64,000 nucleotides of DNA from Paracoccus maritimus (GTDB taxonomy: Bacteria > Pseudomonadota > Alphaproteobacteria > Rhodobacterales > Rhodobacteraceae). Where the stretch lies: NCBI RefSeq assembly GCF_025195095.1, contig NZ_JANAVZ010000009.1, positions 62,001 through 126,000 on the forward strand. The letters run 5' to 3'. Every line of letters starts with the position of its first letter. Position 1 is the first letter of the stretch. Shown piece after piece: positions 17,956 through 30,210 of this stretch. The position numbers and the translations under genes were made by a program. Below the pieces are notes generated by a model. The model searched no databases. It had not been told where the DNA came from and was given only the letters and a program-made list of their open reading frames with translations.

Positions 17956-19136
17956 TGCAGGTCGGCGAAGGCGTCCTGCAGCCGCGCCACGGCCTCGACC
18001 ACGCGGGTGCGCGGCGTGGCGAGGTTGAAGCGCAGGAAGCTGTCGCCGCCGACACCGAAGCTGGTGCCGTGATTGGCCGCGATCCGGGCGGATTTTTCCA
18101 CGCGCGCGGTGAATTCGGCGGTGCTCATCCCGGTGCCAGAGAAATCGACCCATGACAGATAGGTGGCCTGCAGCGGCATCGAGGTCACGCCGGGAATGGC
18201 GTTCACCCCGTCGTCGAAAAGCCGCCTGTTGCCGTCGAGATAGTCGACCAGCGCATCCACCCATGCAGCGCCTTCGGGCGAATAGGCGGCGGCGACCATA
18301 TCCATGCCCAGAAAGCCGGGCGAGACGCCGCGCGCCATCAGCGCCGCCTTGAACCTGGCGCGCAAATCGTCGTCGGCGATGATCGCATTGCCGATATGGG
18401 CGCCCGCGATGTTGAAGGTCTTGGTGGCGGCGGTCAGGGTCACCAGCCGGTCGCGGATCTCGGGGACGACGGTGGCGATCATCCGGTGCCTGTGACCCGG
18501 CATGACCAGATCGGCGTGGATGTCGTCGGACACCAGAATCAGGTCGTGGCGGGTGCAGAAATCGGCGACATCGCGCAGCTCTTCCTCGGTCCAGACGCGC
18601 CCGCCGGGATTATGCGGCGAACACAGGATCAGCATTCGTTCGCTGCCGTTCAGCATGGTTTCCCAGCGCGACCAGTCCATCCGGTAACCACCGTCCCGGA
18701 TGGCCAGCGGCAGTTCCACCAGTTCACGTCCGGCAGCCCGGATCACCCGCCCGAACGCATGATAGACGGGCGACATGACGATGACGCCGTCGCCGGGCTG
18801 CGTATAGGCGTCCAGCGCCATCGCCACGCCGTTGACGAGGCCCGAGGCGGTCAGGATCCAGCCCTGGTCGATTTTCCAGCCGTGGCGGTGTTCCATCCAC
18901 CAGGCGATTGCCTCATGATACGGTGCGTTGCTGCCGGGATAGCCGTAGACGCCGTGCCGTGCCGCGTCCTCGACCGCGCGCTGGACGGACCGGGGCGGAC
19001 GGAAATCCATGTCTGCGACCCACATCGCCAGCCCCCCTTCGTCAGGGCAGACGCCATATGCGCCCTGCATGTCGTCCCATTTCGAGCAATGCGTGCCGAT
19101 GCGGTCGATGACCTCGTCGAAATCGGGTTGTGTCAT
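17952..19136 (-). CDS. MalY/PatB family PLP enzyme (probable cystathionine beta-lyase)
   Basis: This encodes 394 residues from the ATG at 19136, which has GAGG six bases upstream; an ATG at 19151 would add five residues. It is a fold-type I aminotransferase-like protein. MWVADMDFRPP near residue 43 and the PLP-lysine segment TLTAATKTFNIAGAHIGNA (Lys about 240) are typical of the MalY/PatB C-S lyase branch. It probably cleaves cystathionine to homocysteine, pyruvate and ammonia, but a general beta-lyase or aminotransferase role cannot be excluded. It overlaps the L,D-transpeptidase gene and is divergent from the deformylase cluster, with 77 bases between. Confidence 0.85.
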   Translation of the reverse strand: MTQPDFDEVIDRIGTHCSKWDDMQGAYGVCPDEGGLAMWVADMDFRPPRSVQRAVEDAARHGVYGYPGSNAPYHEAIAWWMEHRHGWKIDQGWILTASGLVNGVAMALDAYTQPGDGVIVMSPVYHAFGRVIRAAGRELVELPLAIRDGGYRMDWSRWETMLNGSERMLILCSPHNPGGRVWTEEELRDVADFCTRHDLILVSDDIHADLVMPGHRHRMIATVVPEIRDRLVTLTAATKTFNIAGAHIGNAIIADDDLRARFKAALMARGVSPGFLGMDMVAAAYSPEGAAWVDALVDYLDGNRRLFDDGVNAIPGVTSMPLQATYLSWVDFSGTGMSTAEFTARVEKSARIAANHGTSFGVGGDSFLRFNLATPRTRVVEAVARLQDAFADLQ

Positions 19137-19213
19137 GGCGGGCCTCGTCATTGTTGCGGGTTCTCAATACGCCGCTTGTTGCGTCAGGTGAAGCCATCGC
19201 CTAAATCGCTGTC

Positions 19214-19735
19214 ATGAGCCTGCGTCAGATCCTGATCCATCCCGACCCGCGTCTGAAGAAGATGTGTGAGCCCGTCGCCCGAGTCACGCCCGAGATCGAG
19301 GCGCTGGCCGATGACATGCTGGCCACCATGTACGATGCGCCGGGTGTCGGATTGGCCGCGCCGCAGGTCGGCGTCATGTCGCGGATCTTCGTGATGGACG
19401 CCACCCGCGACCCCGAAGCCGAGCGCCGGCCAATGGTGCTGATCAATCCCGAGATCGCGTGGTCGTCGGACGATCTGAACACCTATGACGAGGGCTGCCT
19501 GTCGATCCCCGATCAATATGCCGATGTGACCCGGCCCGCAGAGGTCCGGATGCGCTGGCTGGGGCTGGACGGCAAGACCCACGAGGAAGATTTCGACGGC
19601 CTGTGGGCGACCTGCGCCCAGCACGAGCTGGACCATCTGAACGGCGTTCTGTTCATCGATCACCTGTCCGCGATCAAGCGCCAGATGATCACCCGCAAGA
19701 TGGTCAAGCTTAAGCGCGAGCGGGCGCGTGGCTGA
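19214..19735 (+). CDS. def: Peptide deformylase (canonical copy)
   Basis: This encodes 173 residues. Deformylase removes the formyl group from the N-terminal Met of new proteins. All three family motifs are intact: GVGLAAPQ at 44-51, EGCLS at 93-97 with metal ligand Cys95, and HELDH at 137-141 with His137, catalytic Glu138 and His141. It is the first of three adjacent deformylase genes followed by fmt, which adds the formyl group that this enzyme removes. The next gene starts at a GTG eight bases before this stop. This copy should carry the housekeeping activity. Confidence 0.95.
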   Translation: MSLRQILIHPDPRLKKMCEPVARVTPEIEALADDMLATMYDAPGVGLAAPQVGVMSRIFVMDATRDPEAERRPMVLINPEIAWSSDDLNTYDEGCLSIPDQYADVTRPAEVRMRWLGLDGKTHEEDFDGLWATCAQHELDHLNGVLFIDHLSAIKRQMITRKMVKLKRERARG

Positions 19736-20243
19736 TCGCGCAACCCCGATCCTGCCGCGACCTGCGCTGCCCAAGGCGCTTGCGGGTGGCGATGTGCGGC
19801 GCATCCTGATCCATCCCGACCCGATGCTGCGCGACATCTCGCAGCCGGCGGGCTATATGCCCGGGCCCGAACTGCACCGGCTGGCCAGGGATCTGATGGC
19901 CAGCATGTACGAGGCCGGCGGGCGCGGGCTGGCCGCGCCGCAGCTCGGCGTCTTGCGCCGCGTGTTCGTGATGGATGTCGGCTGGAAGGACGGCGCGTCC
20001 CGCCCGCTGGTCATGCTGGACCCCGAGATCGTCGCACGATCGGACCGCCACGCGCCGGGCGAAGAGCAATGCCTGTCGATCCCCGGCCAGCCCGTCATGG
20101 TGACCCGCCCGGTCGAGATCGTGATGGCCTGGTATGATCTGGACGGCAGCCATCAGCGCGCCGCGCTGGACGGATCGGCGGCGCGCGTTGCCCAACACGA
20201 GGCCGACCATCTGGACGGCCGCCTGATCGTGGATTTCCTGTGA
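19728..20243 (+). CDS. Second peptide deformylase-like protein
   Basis: This encodes 171 residues, starting at a GTG that overlaps the first def by eight bases. Compared with its neighbour it has an N-terminal extension of about 23 residues. The motifs are GRGLAAPQ near 65-72, EQCLS with Cys115 (Gly to Gln in EGCLS), and HEADH at 157-161. All metal ligands and the catalytic Glu are kept, so it may be active, perhaps with altered substrate choice. It ends soon after the HEADH helix and lacks the basic C-terminal helix of the first copy. A GTGA overlap couples it to the third copy. Confidence 0.88.
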   Translation: MADRATPILPRPALPKALAGGDVRRILIHPDPMLRDISQPAGYMPGPELHRLARDLMASMYEAGGRGLAAPQLGVLRRVFVMDVGWKDGASRPLVMLDPEIVARSDRHAPGEEQCLSIPGQPVMVTRPVEIVMAWYDLDGSHQRAALDGSAARVAQHEADHLDGRLIVDFL

Positions 20244-20743
20244 CCGTCCGTGCCGTCCTGCCCTATTCCGACCGCCGCCTGCACATCCCGGCCGATCCCG
20301 TCGGTGAGGTCAACGAGACGTTGCGGATGATCTGGGACGACATGATCGACACGATGGAGGCGATGCCCGGTGTCGGTCTGGCAGCGCCGCAGATCGGAAT
20401 CATGTTGCGGCTGGCCGTGGTCGATGCTTCGGACAAGCGGGGTCAGGCGGTCCGGATGGCCAATCCGCGTGTCCTGCATGCCAGCATCCAGTCACGCGAT
20501 CACGAAGAGGCCAGCCCGAATCTGCCCGGTGTGTCCGCGCGGATCAGCCGGCCACGGGCGGTCACGGTCGCGTTCCTGAACGCGGCGGGCGAGACCGAAG
20601 AGAGGGATTTCGTCGGGTTGTGGGCGACCAGCGTGCAGCACCAGATCGACCATCTGGACGGGCGGCTGTTCGTGGACCACCTGTCGCCGCTGCGCCGCAA
20701 GATGCTGGTGCAGAAAGCTGCGAAGCTTGCCCGCAGGGCCTGA
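20240..20743 (+). CDS. Third deformylase-like protein, predicted inactive
   Basis: This encodes 167 residues from a GTG that overlaps the previous stop (GTGA). Motif I is intact (GVGLAAPQ, 44-51). In motif II the EGCLS sequence reads EASPN at 90-94, so the metal-ligand Cys is Ser92. In motif III HExDH reads HQIDH at 134-138, so the catalytic Glu is Gln135. Without these residues, hydrolysis by the known mechanism should not occur. The fold and the basic C-terminal helix are otherwise well kept, arguing for a maintained non-catalytic role such as ribosome or nascent-chain binding. It sits about 100 bases before fmt. Confidence 0.85.
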   Translation: MTVRAVLPYSDRRLHIPADPVGEVNETLRMIWDDMIDTMEAMPGVGLAAPQIGIMLRLAVVDASDKRGQAVRMANPRVLHASIQSRDHEEASPNLPGVSARISRPRAVTVAFLNAAGETEERDFVGLWATSVQHQIDHLDGRLFVDHLSPLRRKMLVQKAAKLARRA

Positions 20744-20809
20744 TGGGCCGCTGCGTTCGACGCAGGAAACCGTCGCCCACCCCCCGCTGTTCCGCCCGCC
20801 GGTCAGATG

Positions 20810-20832
20810 GGTATCTGGGCAAAATAGGAAGG
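20810..20832 (+). repeat. Short intergenic motif GGTATYTGGGCAAA, copy 2
   Basis: GGTATCTGGGCAAA lies just before fmt and runs into its AGGAAGGAG ribosome site. It matches the copy at 17378 except for one base. Confidence 0.4.
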
Positions 20833-20840
20833 AGCCAGCG

Positions 20841-21734
20841 ATGCGCGTGATCTTCATGGGAACGCCCGAGTTCTCGGTGCCCGCCTTGCGGGCGGTGGCG
20901 GCGGCGCATGATGTCGTCGCCGTCTATTCGCAACCGCCGCGTGCGGCGGGGCGCGGGCAGAAGCCGCGCCCGTCGCCGGTTCATCGCGCGGCCGAGGCGT
21001 TGGGGATCGAGGTCCGCACGCCGCTGAAGCTGCGCGAGCCGGTGGAACAGGCCGGGTTCGCGGATCTGGGCGCGGATGTCGCGGTGGTGGTCGCCTATGG
21101 GCTGATCCTTCCGCAGCCGGTCTTGGATGCGCCAAGCTTGGGCTGTCTCAACATCCACGCCTCGTTGCTGCCGCGCTGGCGGGGTGCGGCGCCGATCCAC
21201 CGGGCGGTGATGGCGGGCGATGCCGAAACCGGCGTGGCGATCATGCAGATGCAGGCCGGGCTGGACACCGGGCCGGTGCTGTCCGAGGCGCGCACAGTGA
21301 TCGGGGCCGAGGACACCACCGGCGATCTGCATGACCGGTTGTCGGTGATGGGCGCCGACCTGATTGCCGACGTGTTGCCCAGGCTGCCGCTGCCGGCTGT
21401 CGCGCAGCCCGAGGACGGCGTGACCTACGCCAGCAAGATCGACAAGGCCGAGGCGCGGATCGACTGGGCGCGGCCCGCCGCAGAGGTCGATCGGAAGATT
21501 CGTGGCCTGTCACCCGTCCCGGGCGCGTGGTGCGAGATCGCGGGCGAGCGTGTGAAGTTGCTGCGATCGCGGCTGGCTCCGGGCGCCGGCGCGCCGGGCG
21601 ATGTGCTGGGGGGATTCCGCGTCGCCTGCGGCGATGGCGCGGTCGAGATCACCCAGGCACAGCGACCGGGCAAAAGACCGATGTCGGCGGATGAACTTCT
21701 GCGGGGGCTGATCCTGCCGGCGCAACTGGGCTAG
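20841..21734 (+). CDS. fmt: Methionyl-tRNA formyltransferase
   Basis: This encodes 297 residues from the ATG at 20841, with a strong AGGAAGGAG site nine bases upstream. It formylates initiator Met-tRNA using 10-formyl-tetrahydrofolate. The N-terminal segment [16 protein letters not shown] and the catalytic motif [16 protein letters not shown] near residues 106-121 are diagnostic, and the C-terminal tRNA-binding domain is complete. It closes the deformylase cluster, matching the usual def-fmt pairing. Two GC-rich hairpins follow the stop. Confidence 0.95.
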   Translation: MRVIFMGTPEFSVPALRAVAAAHDVVAVYSQPPRAAGRGQKPRPSPVHRAAEALGIEVRTPLKLREPVEQAGFADLGADVAVVVAYGLILPQPVLDAPSLGCLNIHASLLPRWRGAAPIHRAVMAGDAETGVAIMQMQAGLDTGPVLSEARTVIGAEDTTGDLHDRLSVMGADLIADVLPRLPLPAVAQPEDGVTYASKIDKAEARIDWARPAAEVDRKIRGLSPVPGAWCEIAGERVKLLRSRLAPGAGAPGDVLGGFRVACGDGAVEITQAQRPGKRPMSADELLRGLILPAQLG

Positions 21735-21785
21735 GGCGGCGCAGCCGCCCTTCGCGCCCGTCCCGTGGCGGGGGTAACCCCCGCC
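21734..21785. terminator. Two GC-rich hairpins between fmt and secA ends
   Basis: GGGCGGC-GCA-GCCGCCC (21734-21750) begins at the last base of the fmt stop. GGCGGGGG-TAA-CCCCCGCC (21767-21785) follows it. Both are perfect stems in a convergent gap. Neither has a T tract, so they may stabilise 3' ends or aid termination in both directions. Confidence 0.45.
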
Positions 21786-21841
21786 CGGCGGGCGCGAACG
21801 CCGTCGCGGGACGCAATCGGAACGGCGGCGGGATGCCGGGT

Positions 21842-24559
<2,718 letters not shown>

Positions 24560-24766
24560 ATTACCTTCGCGATCACGTTGTTGGGAAAGCCTGTCAGAGG
24601 GGGGCCACTTGCCCCTGCCTTCCGCATTGCCGTATCAGAGGCCTGAACGAAAGCGGCGGCGGCGGCGCCTTCCACGGTTGCGTCGGGATGTATGCCTCGT
24701 CTGCCTGACTGTCAACGCTGGCCCGGTCCCGTCTTGGGGCTGGGCATGACTTGCAAAGGATTTTCC

Positions 24767-25612
24767 ATGCTGAAACGTTCGATTCTGGCCGCCGTCGTGA
24801 TCGCGGCCCCGCTGACCGCGCCCGTTGCCGTGCTGGCGCAGGACAAGGGCGCCGAAACCGTCGTGGCCACGGTGAACGGTCAGGACATCACCCTTGGTCA
24901 GATGATCGTCATGAAACAGTCGGTGCAGGATCCGCAGATGGCGAACCTGCCCGATCAGGCGCTGTGGGACATGATGCTGGATCAGCTGATCCGCCAGACC
25001 GCCGTGGCCGAAACCGGCAAGGAAAACGCCGGCACCCGCGCGCAGCTGGAACTGCAGCGGCGCAACACCCTGGCCACCGCCGCCGTCAGCCAGATCGCCG
25101 AGCCGGAACCCACCGACGACGAGATCCAGGCGGCCTATGACAAGCTGTTTGCCAATGCCGAGCCGAGCACCGAGTTTTCGGCAGCCCATATCCTTGTCGA
25201 GACCGAAGAAAAGGCCAAGGAACTGAAGCAGCAGCTGGATGACGGCGCCGATTTCGGCACGCTGGCCGAAGAGAATTCGACCGGACCCAGCGGCCCGAAC
25301 AAGGGCGATCTGGGCTGGTTCACCGCGGACCAGATGGTGCCCCCCTTTGCCGAGGCTGTGCAGGCCATGGAAAAGGGCCAGGTGTCTGACCCGGTGCAGA
25401 CCGATTTCGGCTGGCATGTCATCAAGCTGAACGACACGCGCGTCAAGGAGGCGCCGAAGATGGACGAGGTTCGCGACCAGCTGGTGCAACTGGTCCGTCG
25501 CGAGAAGGTCGAGGCGCAGATCGAGAAGATCGTGACCGAGGCCGAGGTTCAGAAGACCGAAGACCTTGATCCCGCGCTGATGAACAACAGCGACCTGCTG
25601 GGAGCCGAGTGA
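24767..25612 (+). CDS. Parvulin-type peptidyl-prolyl isomerase, exported
   Basis: This encodes 281 residues from the ATG at 24767, with AAAGGA six bases upstream. A signal peptide (LKRSILAAVVIAAPL...VLAQD) directs it to the periplasm. A SurA/PrsA-like N-terminal helical region precedes a rotamase domain at about residues 135-230: FSAAHILVETEEKAKEL, DLGWFTADQMVPPF and FGWHVIKL. It likely assists folding of exported proteins. The argJ start overlaps its stop by one base (TGATG), so this gene heads a mixed operon with argJ and mutT. Confidence 0.9.
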   Translation: MLKRSILAAVVIAAPLTAPVAVLAQDKGAETVVATVNGQDITLGQMIVMKQSVQDPQMANLPDQALWDMMLDQLIRQTAVAETGKENAGTRAQLELQRRNTLATAAVSQIAEPEPTDDEIQAAYDKLFANAEPSTEFSAAHILVETEEKAKELKQQLDDGADFGTLAEENSTGPSGPNKGDLGWFTADQMVPPFAEAVQAMEKGQVSDPVQTDFGWHVIKLNDTRVKEAPKMDEVRDQLVQLVRREKVEAQIEKIVTEAEVQKTEDLDPALMNNSDLLGAE

Positions 25613-26865
25613 TGGGAAAGGCGGGACTTCCGGTTTCGCCGCTGGCCCCGGCCGGCTTTCCCGACCTGCCGGTCATCGCCGGCGTCGAGTTCGCCAGTGC
25701 CGCCGCGGGCGTCAAGTATCAGGGTCGCACGGATGTGACCCTGATCCGCATCGCCCCCGGATCGACCGTGGCGGGCGCATTTACCCGGTCGTCGACCCGC
25801 GCCGCCTGTGTGCTGGACAACCAGGCCAAGCTTGCGCAGGGCGGCGATGCGCCTGACGGTGCGGCGGTGATCGTCAATTCCGGCAACGCCAACGCCTTTA
25901 CCGGCGCGCGCGGACAGGAATCGGTCGATGCCGTGACGGCCGCCGTAGCCGCGGCAACCGGTGTTCCGGCCGGACGGGTGTTTTCATCCTCGACCGGCGT
26001 GATCGGAGAGCCGCTGCCCCATGACCGGATCGTGGCGGTGGTGGATGATCTGGTGCGCGGGCTGGACGAGGGGGGCGTGGCCGACGCCGCCCGCGCCATC
26101 ATGACCACGGACACATTCCCCAAGGGCGCGTCCGCGACCGTCGCAACCGAAGGCGGAGAGATCCGCATCTCGGGCATCGCCAAGGGGTCCGGCATGATCG
26201 CGCCCGACATGGCGACGATGCTGGTCTATGTCTTCACCGATGCCAGGATCGCCGCGTCGTTGCTGCAGCACGCGCTGTCGTCAGGGCTTGAGACCAGCTT
26301 CAACGCGATCACGGTGGACAGCGACACTTCGACCTCGGACGCGCTGATCTGTGCGGCGACGGGGCGCAGCGCGGCCGCCGAAATCACCTCGCTGGACTCC
26401 GTCGACGGGATCGCCTTCGTCAAGGCGCTGCACGGCGTCATGCGCGAACTGGCCCAGCTTGTCGTGCGCGACGGCGAGGGGGCGACGAAATTCGTCGAGG
26501 TGCGCGTGACCGGCGCGGAATCGGATGCGGACGCCAGGAAGGTCGCAATGGCCATCGCCAATTCGCCGCTGGTCAAGACCGCCATCGCGGGCGAGGACGC
26601 CAATTGGGGCCGGATCGTGGCCGCGGTCGGCAAATCGGGCGCCGAAGCCGATCGCGACCGGCTGACGATCCGTTTCGGCGACATGATCCTGGCCCAGAAC
26701 GGCTGGCGCGCACCGGACTACGACGAGGCCGCCGCCAGTGCCTACATGAAGAACCAGGATCTGGTGATCTCGGTCGATCTGGGGCTGGGGCAGGGCGCGC
26801 GGACCGTGTGGACCTGCGACCTGACCCACGGCTATATCGACATCAACGCCGATTACCGGTCGTGA
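25612..26865 (+). CDS. argJ: Bifunctional ornithine acetyltransferase/N-acetylglutamate synthase
   Basis: This encodes 417 residues; the ATG at 25612 shares a base with the upstream stop, and a GTG just before it is the alternative. ArgJ recycles the acetyl group from N-acetylornithine to glutamate in arginine synthesis. The autocleavage site is GMIAPDMATMLVYVFTDA, where the precursor is cut between Ala and Thr and the Thr becomes the nucleophile. The substrate motif NSGNANAFTGARG near residue 90 and the C-terminal HGYIDINADYRS are also typical. mutT overlaps the stop (GTGA). Confidence 0.95.
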   Translation: MGKAGLPVSPLAPAGFPDLPVIAGVEFASAAAGVKYQGRTDVTLIRIAPGSTVAGAFTRSSTRAACVLDNQAKLAQGGDAPDGAAVIVNSGNANAFTGARGQESVDAVTAAVAAATGVPAGRVFSSSTGVIGEPLPHDRIVAVVDDLVRGLDEGGVADAARAIMTTDTFPKGASATVATEGGEIRISGIAKGSGMIAPDMATMLVYVFTDARIAASLLQHALSSGLETSFNAITVDSDTSTSDALICAATGRSAAAEITSLDSVDGIAFVKALHGVMRELAQLVVRDGEGATKFVEVRVTGAESDADARKVAMAIANSPLVKTAIAGEDANWGRIVAAVGKSGAEADRDRLTIRFGDMILAQNGWRAPDYDEAAASAYMKNQDLVISVDLGLGQGARTVWTCDLTHGYIDINADYRS

Positions 26866-27260
26866 AGACGGTTCTGGTCGCCGCCGTCGCGTTGATCGAC
26901 CCCGACGGGCGCGTGCTTCTGGCACAGCGCCCCGAGGGCAAGTCGATGGCTGGTCTTTGGGAGTTTCCGGGCGGCAAGGTCGAGCCCGGCGAGACGCCCG
27001 AAACCGCGCTGATCCGCGAATTGCAGGAAGAGCTGGGCATCGACACCTGGGCGTCGTGCCTTGCGCCTCTGACATTCGCCAGTCACGGCTATGACGATTT
27101 CCATTTGCTGATGCCGCTTTTTGCCTGCCGCAAATGGCAGGGGATCGTCCAGCCGCGCGAGGGGCAGGGCCTGAAATGGGTGCGGGCCGCAGATTTGCGC
27201 GATTACCCCATGCCACCGGCAGATATTCCGTTGATTCCGATCCTTCAGATGTGGCTTTGA
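26862..27260 (+). CDS. mutT: 8-oxo-dGTP diphosphatase MutT
   Basis: This encodes 132 residues from a GTG that overlaps the argJ stop by four bases. The Nudix box is complete: GGKVEPGETPETALIRELQE followed by ELGI, near residues 38-61. Family members hydrolyse oxidised guanine nucleotides before they enter DNA. VLLAQRPEGKSMAGLWEFPG just before the box is characteristic of MutT. The argJ-mutT order is common in alphaproteobacteria. Confidence 0.92.
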   Translation: MKTVLVAAVALIDPDGRVLLAQRPEGKSMAGLWEFPGGKVEPGETPETALIRELQEELGIDTWASCLAPLTFASHGYDDFHLLMPLFACRKWQGIVQPREGQGLKWVRAADLRDYPMPPADIPLIPILQMWL

Positions 27261-27381
27261 TGTCTCTGATCGGGCCTTGATGATGCTGGCGTTGCCCCAA
27301 AAGGTCGCGGGTCTGCCAAAAAATACACCTTTGTTAACTTTTTCATGACAGGCTGATCCTTGAGGAGAGGGAGAGCTTGAC

Positions 27382-27510
27382 ATGATTCGCACCATTTCTT
27401 TGGGACGCTATATTTCCGTGCAGGGCCTGTTCGAGCGGTTGACGCCGAACGGCAACATCATCATCCGCGTGGGCAGCCGGTTCTACGAAGGCAAGCCGAT
27501 TTCGGGCTGA
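27382..27510 (+). CDS. Small protein of 42 residues, function unknown
   Basis: This short open frame starts at an ATG preceded by GAGGAGAGGGAGAG, a strong ribosome site, and ends at a TGA followed within 90 bases by a perfect terminator hairpin. The peptide begins MIRTISLGRYISVQGLFERL and ends GSRFYEGKPISG. It is basic and has no signal peptide. It alternates hydrophobic and polar residues (ISVQGLFERL, NIIIRVGSRFY) as a small beta-rich protein would. Codon use is like that of neighbouring genes. The AT-rich upstream TTTGTTAACTTTTTC could be promoter DNA. I infer a real gene from signals on both sides; the function is unknown. Confidence 0.65.
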   Translation: MIRTISLGRYISVQGLFERLTPNGNIIIRVGSRFYEGKPISG

Positions 27511-27568
27511 GAAGCCCATCCGCGAGAAGATCAGGGCTGCCTGCCGGCCCGTCTATTGATCATGCCAT

Positions 27569-27600
27569 GAAAAAGGGCGGCTCATAGGCCGCCCTTTTTC
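27569..27600. terminator. Bidirectional rho-independent terminator
   Basis: GAAAAAGGGCGGC, a 6-base loop TCATAG, and GCCGCCCTTTTTC form a perfect 13-bp stem with T runs on both strands. It lies between the 42-residue gene and the end of infB and can terminate transcription from both sides. Confidence 0.9.
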
Positions 27601-27627
27601 GCATTTCCAATCCGGAAGGCGCGCGTC

Positions 27628-30210
27628 TTACAGCGTCCGTTCGACTTCCTCGCGCTCGAAGATCTCGATGACATCGCCCTGACGGATGTCGTCGTAGTTC
27701 TCGAATGCCATGCCGCATTCCTGGCCGGACTGGACTTCCTTGACCTCGTCCTTGAAGCGCTTGAGCGTCTTCAGCGTGCCTTCATGGATCACTACGTTGT
27801 CGCGCAGCAGGCGAACGCCGGCGCTGCGGCGGGCAACGCCCTCGGTGACCAGACAGCCGGCAACCTTGCCAACGCCGGTGACCTTGAAGACTTCGCGGAT
27901 CTCGGCATAGCCGATGAAGTTTTCGCGAACCTCGGCCGACAGCAGGCCGGATGCAGCCGCCTTGATGTCATCCACCAGGTCGTAAATGACCGAGTAGTAG
28001 CGGATTTCGACACCTTTCTGATTGGCCGAATTGCGGGCCGGGGCGTTGGCACGGACGTTGAAGCCCATGACCGGTGCCTGGCTTGCTTCGGCCAGACCGA
28101 TATCGGATTCGGTGATTGCACCGACACCGTAATGCAGCACGCGCACGCGAACCTCGTCGTTGCCGACCTTTTCCAGCGCCTGAACGATCGCCTCGGCAGA
28201 GCCCTGCACGTCGGCTTTCAGGATGACCGGCAGTTCGGCGACGCTTTCATCGGCCTTGGCCTTGGCCATCAGCTGCTCCAGCGTCGTCGCGGCACCGGCT
28301 GCGGCGCGCTTGTCCTTGGCCTGCTGGGTGCGGAACTCGGCGATCTCGCGGGCCTGAGCCTCGGTTTCGACGACGTTAAGAACGTCGCCTGCCTCGGGCG
28401 TGCCGTTCAGACCCAGCACCTCGACCGGAACCGAGGGACCGGCCTCTTCGACGCGCTCGCCCTTGTCGTTGATCAGGGCGCGGACCTTGCCCCACTGTTC
28501 GCCGACGACGAAGATGTCCCCGCGATGCAGGGTGCCGTGCTGGACCAGAACCGTCGCGACGGGGCCGCGTCCGATATCCAGCTGTGCCTCGATCACGGCG
28601 CCTTGTGCAGCGCGATCGGGGTTGGCTTTCAATTCCAGGATCTCCGCCTGCAGCGCGATCGCTTCAAGCAATTCGTCCAGGCCTTGGCCGGTCTTGGCCG
28701 ATACCTCGACATCCTGCACGTCGCCGGACAGCTTTTCGACGATCACTTCCTGATGCAGCAGCGCGCTGCGCACCTTGTCGGGATCGGCGTCGGGCTTGTC
28801 GACCTTGTTGATCGCCACGATCATCGGGACCTTGGCGGCCTTGGCGTGATTGATCGCCTCGATGGTCTGCGGCATGACCGCGTCATCGGCAGCCACGACC
28901 AGCACGACGATGTCGGTTACATTGGCACCGCGCGCCCGCATCGAGGTGAACGCGGCGTGGCCCGGCGTATCCAGGAAAGACAGCACCGCACCGCTTTCGG
29001 TCGTTACCTGATAGGCGCCGATATGCTGGGTGATGCCGCCGGCCTCGCCCGACACGACATTCGCGTGCCGGATCGCATCCAGAAGCGAGGTCTTGCCGTG
29101 GTCCACATGGCCCATGATCGTGATGATCGGCGGGCGCGACTTCATGTCTTCGGCCTTGTCCTCGACCGAATCGATGACCTGCTCGACATCGGCATCGGAG
29201 ACGCGAACGGCGTTGTGGCCGAATTCCTCGATCACCAGTTCGGCGGTGTCGGCGTCGATCGGCTGGTTCATGGTCACCATCATGCCCATCTTCATCAGCG
29301 ACTTGACCACGTCGGCGGCGCGTTCCGCCATCCGGTTGGCCAGTTCCTGCACGACGATGGTTTCCGGCAACTGAACGTCACGCACCTGCTTTTCGGCGCG
29401 AACCGACTGGCCCATCGCCTTCTGGCGAGTGCGTTCCTGCTTGCGCTTCATCGCGGCAAGGCTGCGCTGACGCCCGCCTTCGCCCGACAATGCCTGATTG
29501 AGAGACAGCTTGCCCGAGCGGCGGTTGTCGTCGCGTCCGCCCTTGCCACGGCTGTCGCGGTCGTTGCCGCGATCCGCGCGGTCGCGGTCGGTCTTGCGCG
29601 GACCGGCGGCGGTCACGCCCTTGGTCTCGGCGCGCGCGGCGGCAGCCTCGATCGCAGCCTGATCGGGGGCGGCAGGCGCGGCTGCAGAGGCGGTTGCCTT
29701 CTTGGCGACCTCTTTCTTCGGCTCGTCTTTGCGGCGCGTTGCTTCCTCGGCCTCGCGGGCACGACGGGCTTCTTCTTCGGCCTTGGCCTTCAGGGCCTCT
29801 TCGCGTTCGCGATCTTCGCGTTCCTTGGCCTCGGCCTCGGCGCGGCGGCGTTCGCGTTCTTCCTCGCGGGCCTTTTCATCGGCTGCGCGTGCGGCAGCCT
29901 CGTCGGCCTCGCGCGCCTTCGCGGCGGCAAGCGCCTTCAGCCGGCGCTCCATCTCGGCTTCCGAGATGCCTGCGGGACGCCTGGACGGATCACCTGCATG
30001 CTTCGAAACCAGCGGCGATTTCGGCTTGTCACCGGCACCACCACCCTGCGCGGCACCCGCCTTGGGAACCACGACGCGCTTGCGCTTGGTTTCGACGACC
30101 ACGTTCTTCGTGCGGCCGTGGCTGAAGCTTTGCTTGACCTGGCCCGAGCGGCCCGTGCCGCCGACACCAAGGGTCTTTTTTCCGTCTTTGTCGCTCATCT
30201 GCGTCTTCAT
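27628..30210 (-). CDS. infB: Translation initiation factor IF-2
   Basis: This encodes 860 residues from the ATG at 30210, which overlaps the ylxR stop (ATGA); the in-frame ATG at 30198 fits the common MSDKDGKK start equally well. IF-2 brings formyl-Met-tRNA to the 30S subunit. The N-terminal 250 residues are charged and low in complexity, with Glu/Ala/Arg runs. The GTPase motifs are GHVDHGKTS near residue 367, DTPGH and NKVDKP. The C-terminal domains that bind initiator tRNA are complete. It is the last gene of the rimP-nusA-ylxR-infB operon. Confidence 0.96.
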   Translation of the reverse strand: MKTQMSDKDGKKTLGVGGTGRSGQVKQSFSHGRTKNVVVETKRKRVVVPKAGAAQGGGAGDKPKSPLVSKHAGDPSRRPAGISEAEMERRLKALAAAKAREADEAAARAADEKAREEERERRRAEAEAKEREDREREEALKAKAEEEARRAREAEEATRRKDEPKKEVAKKATASAAAPAAPDQAAIEAAAARAETKGVTAAGPRKTDRDRADRGNDRDSRGKGGRDDNRRSGKLSLNQALSGEGGRQRSLAAMKRKQERTRQKAMGQSVRAEKQVRDVQLPETIVVQELANRMAERAADVVKSLMKMGMMVTMNQPIDADTAELVIEEFGHNAVRVSDADVEQVIDSVEDKAEDMKSRPPIITIMGHVDHGKTSLLDAIRHANVVSGEAGGITQHIGAYQVTTESGAVLSFLDTPGHAAFTSMRARGANVTDIVVLVVAADDAVMPQTIEAINHAKAAKVPMIVAINKVDKPDADPDKVRSALLHQEVIVEKLSGDVQDVEVSAKTGQGLDELLEAIALQAEILELKANPDRAAQGAVIEAQLDIGRGPVATVLVQHGTLHRGDIFVVGEQWGKVRALINDKGERVEEAGPSVPVEVLGLNGTPEAGDVLNVVETEAQAREIAEFRTQQAKDKRAAAGAATTLEQLMAKAKADESVAELPVILKADVQGSAEAIVQALEKVGNDEVRVRVLHYGVGAITESDIGLAEASQAPVMGFNVRANAPARNSANQKGVEIRYYSVIYDLVDDIKAAASGLLSAEVRENFIGYAEIREVFKVTGVGKVAGCLVTEGVARRSAGVRLLRDNVVIHEGTLKTLKRFKDEVKEVQSGQECGMAFENYDDIRQGDVIEIFEREEVERTL

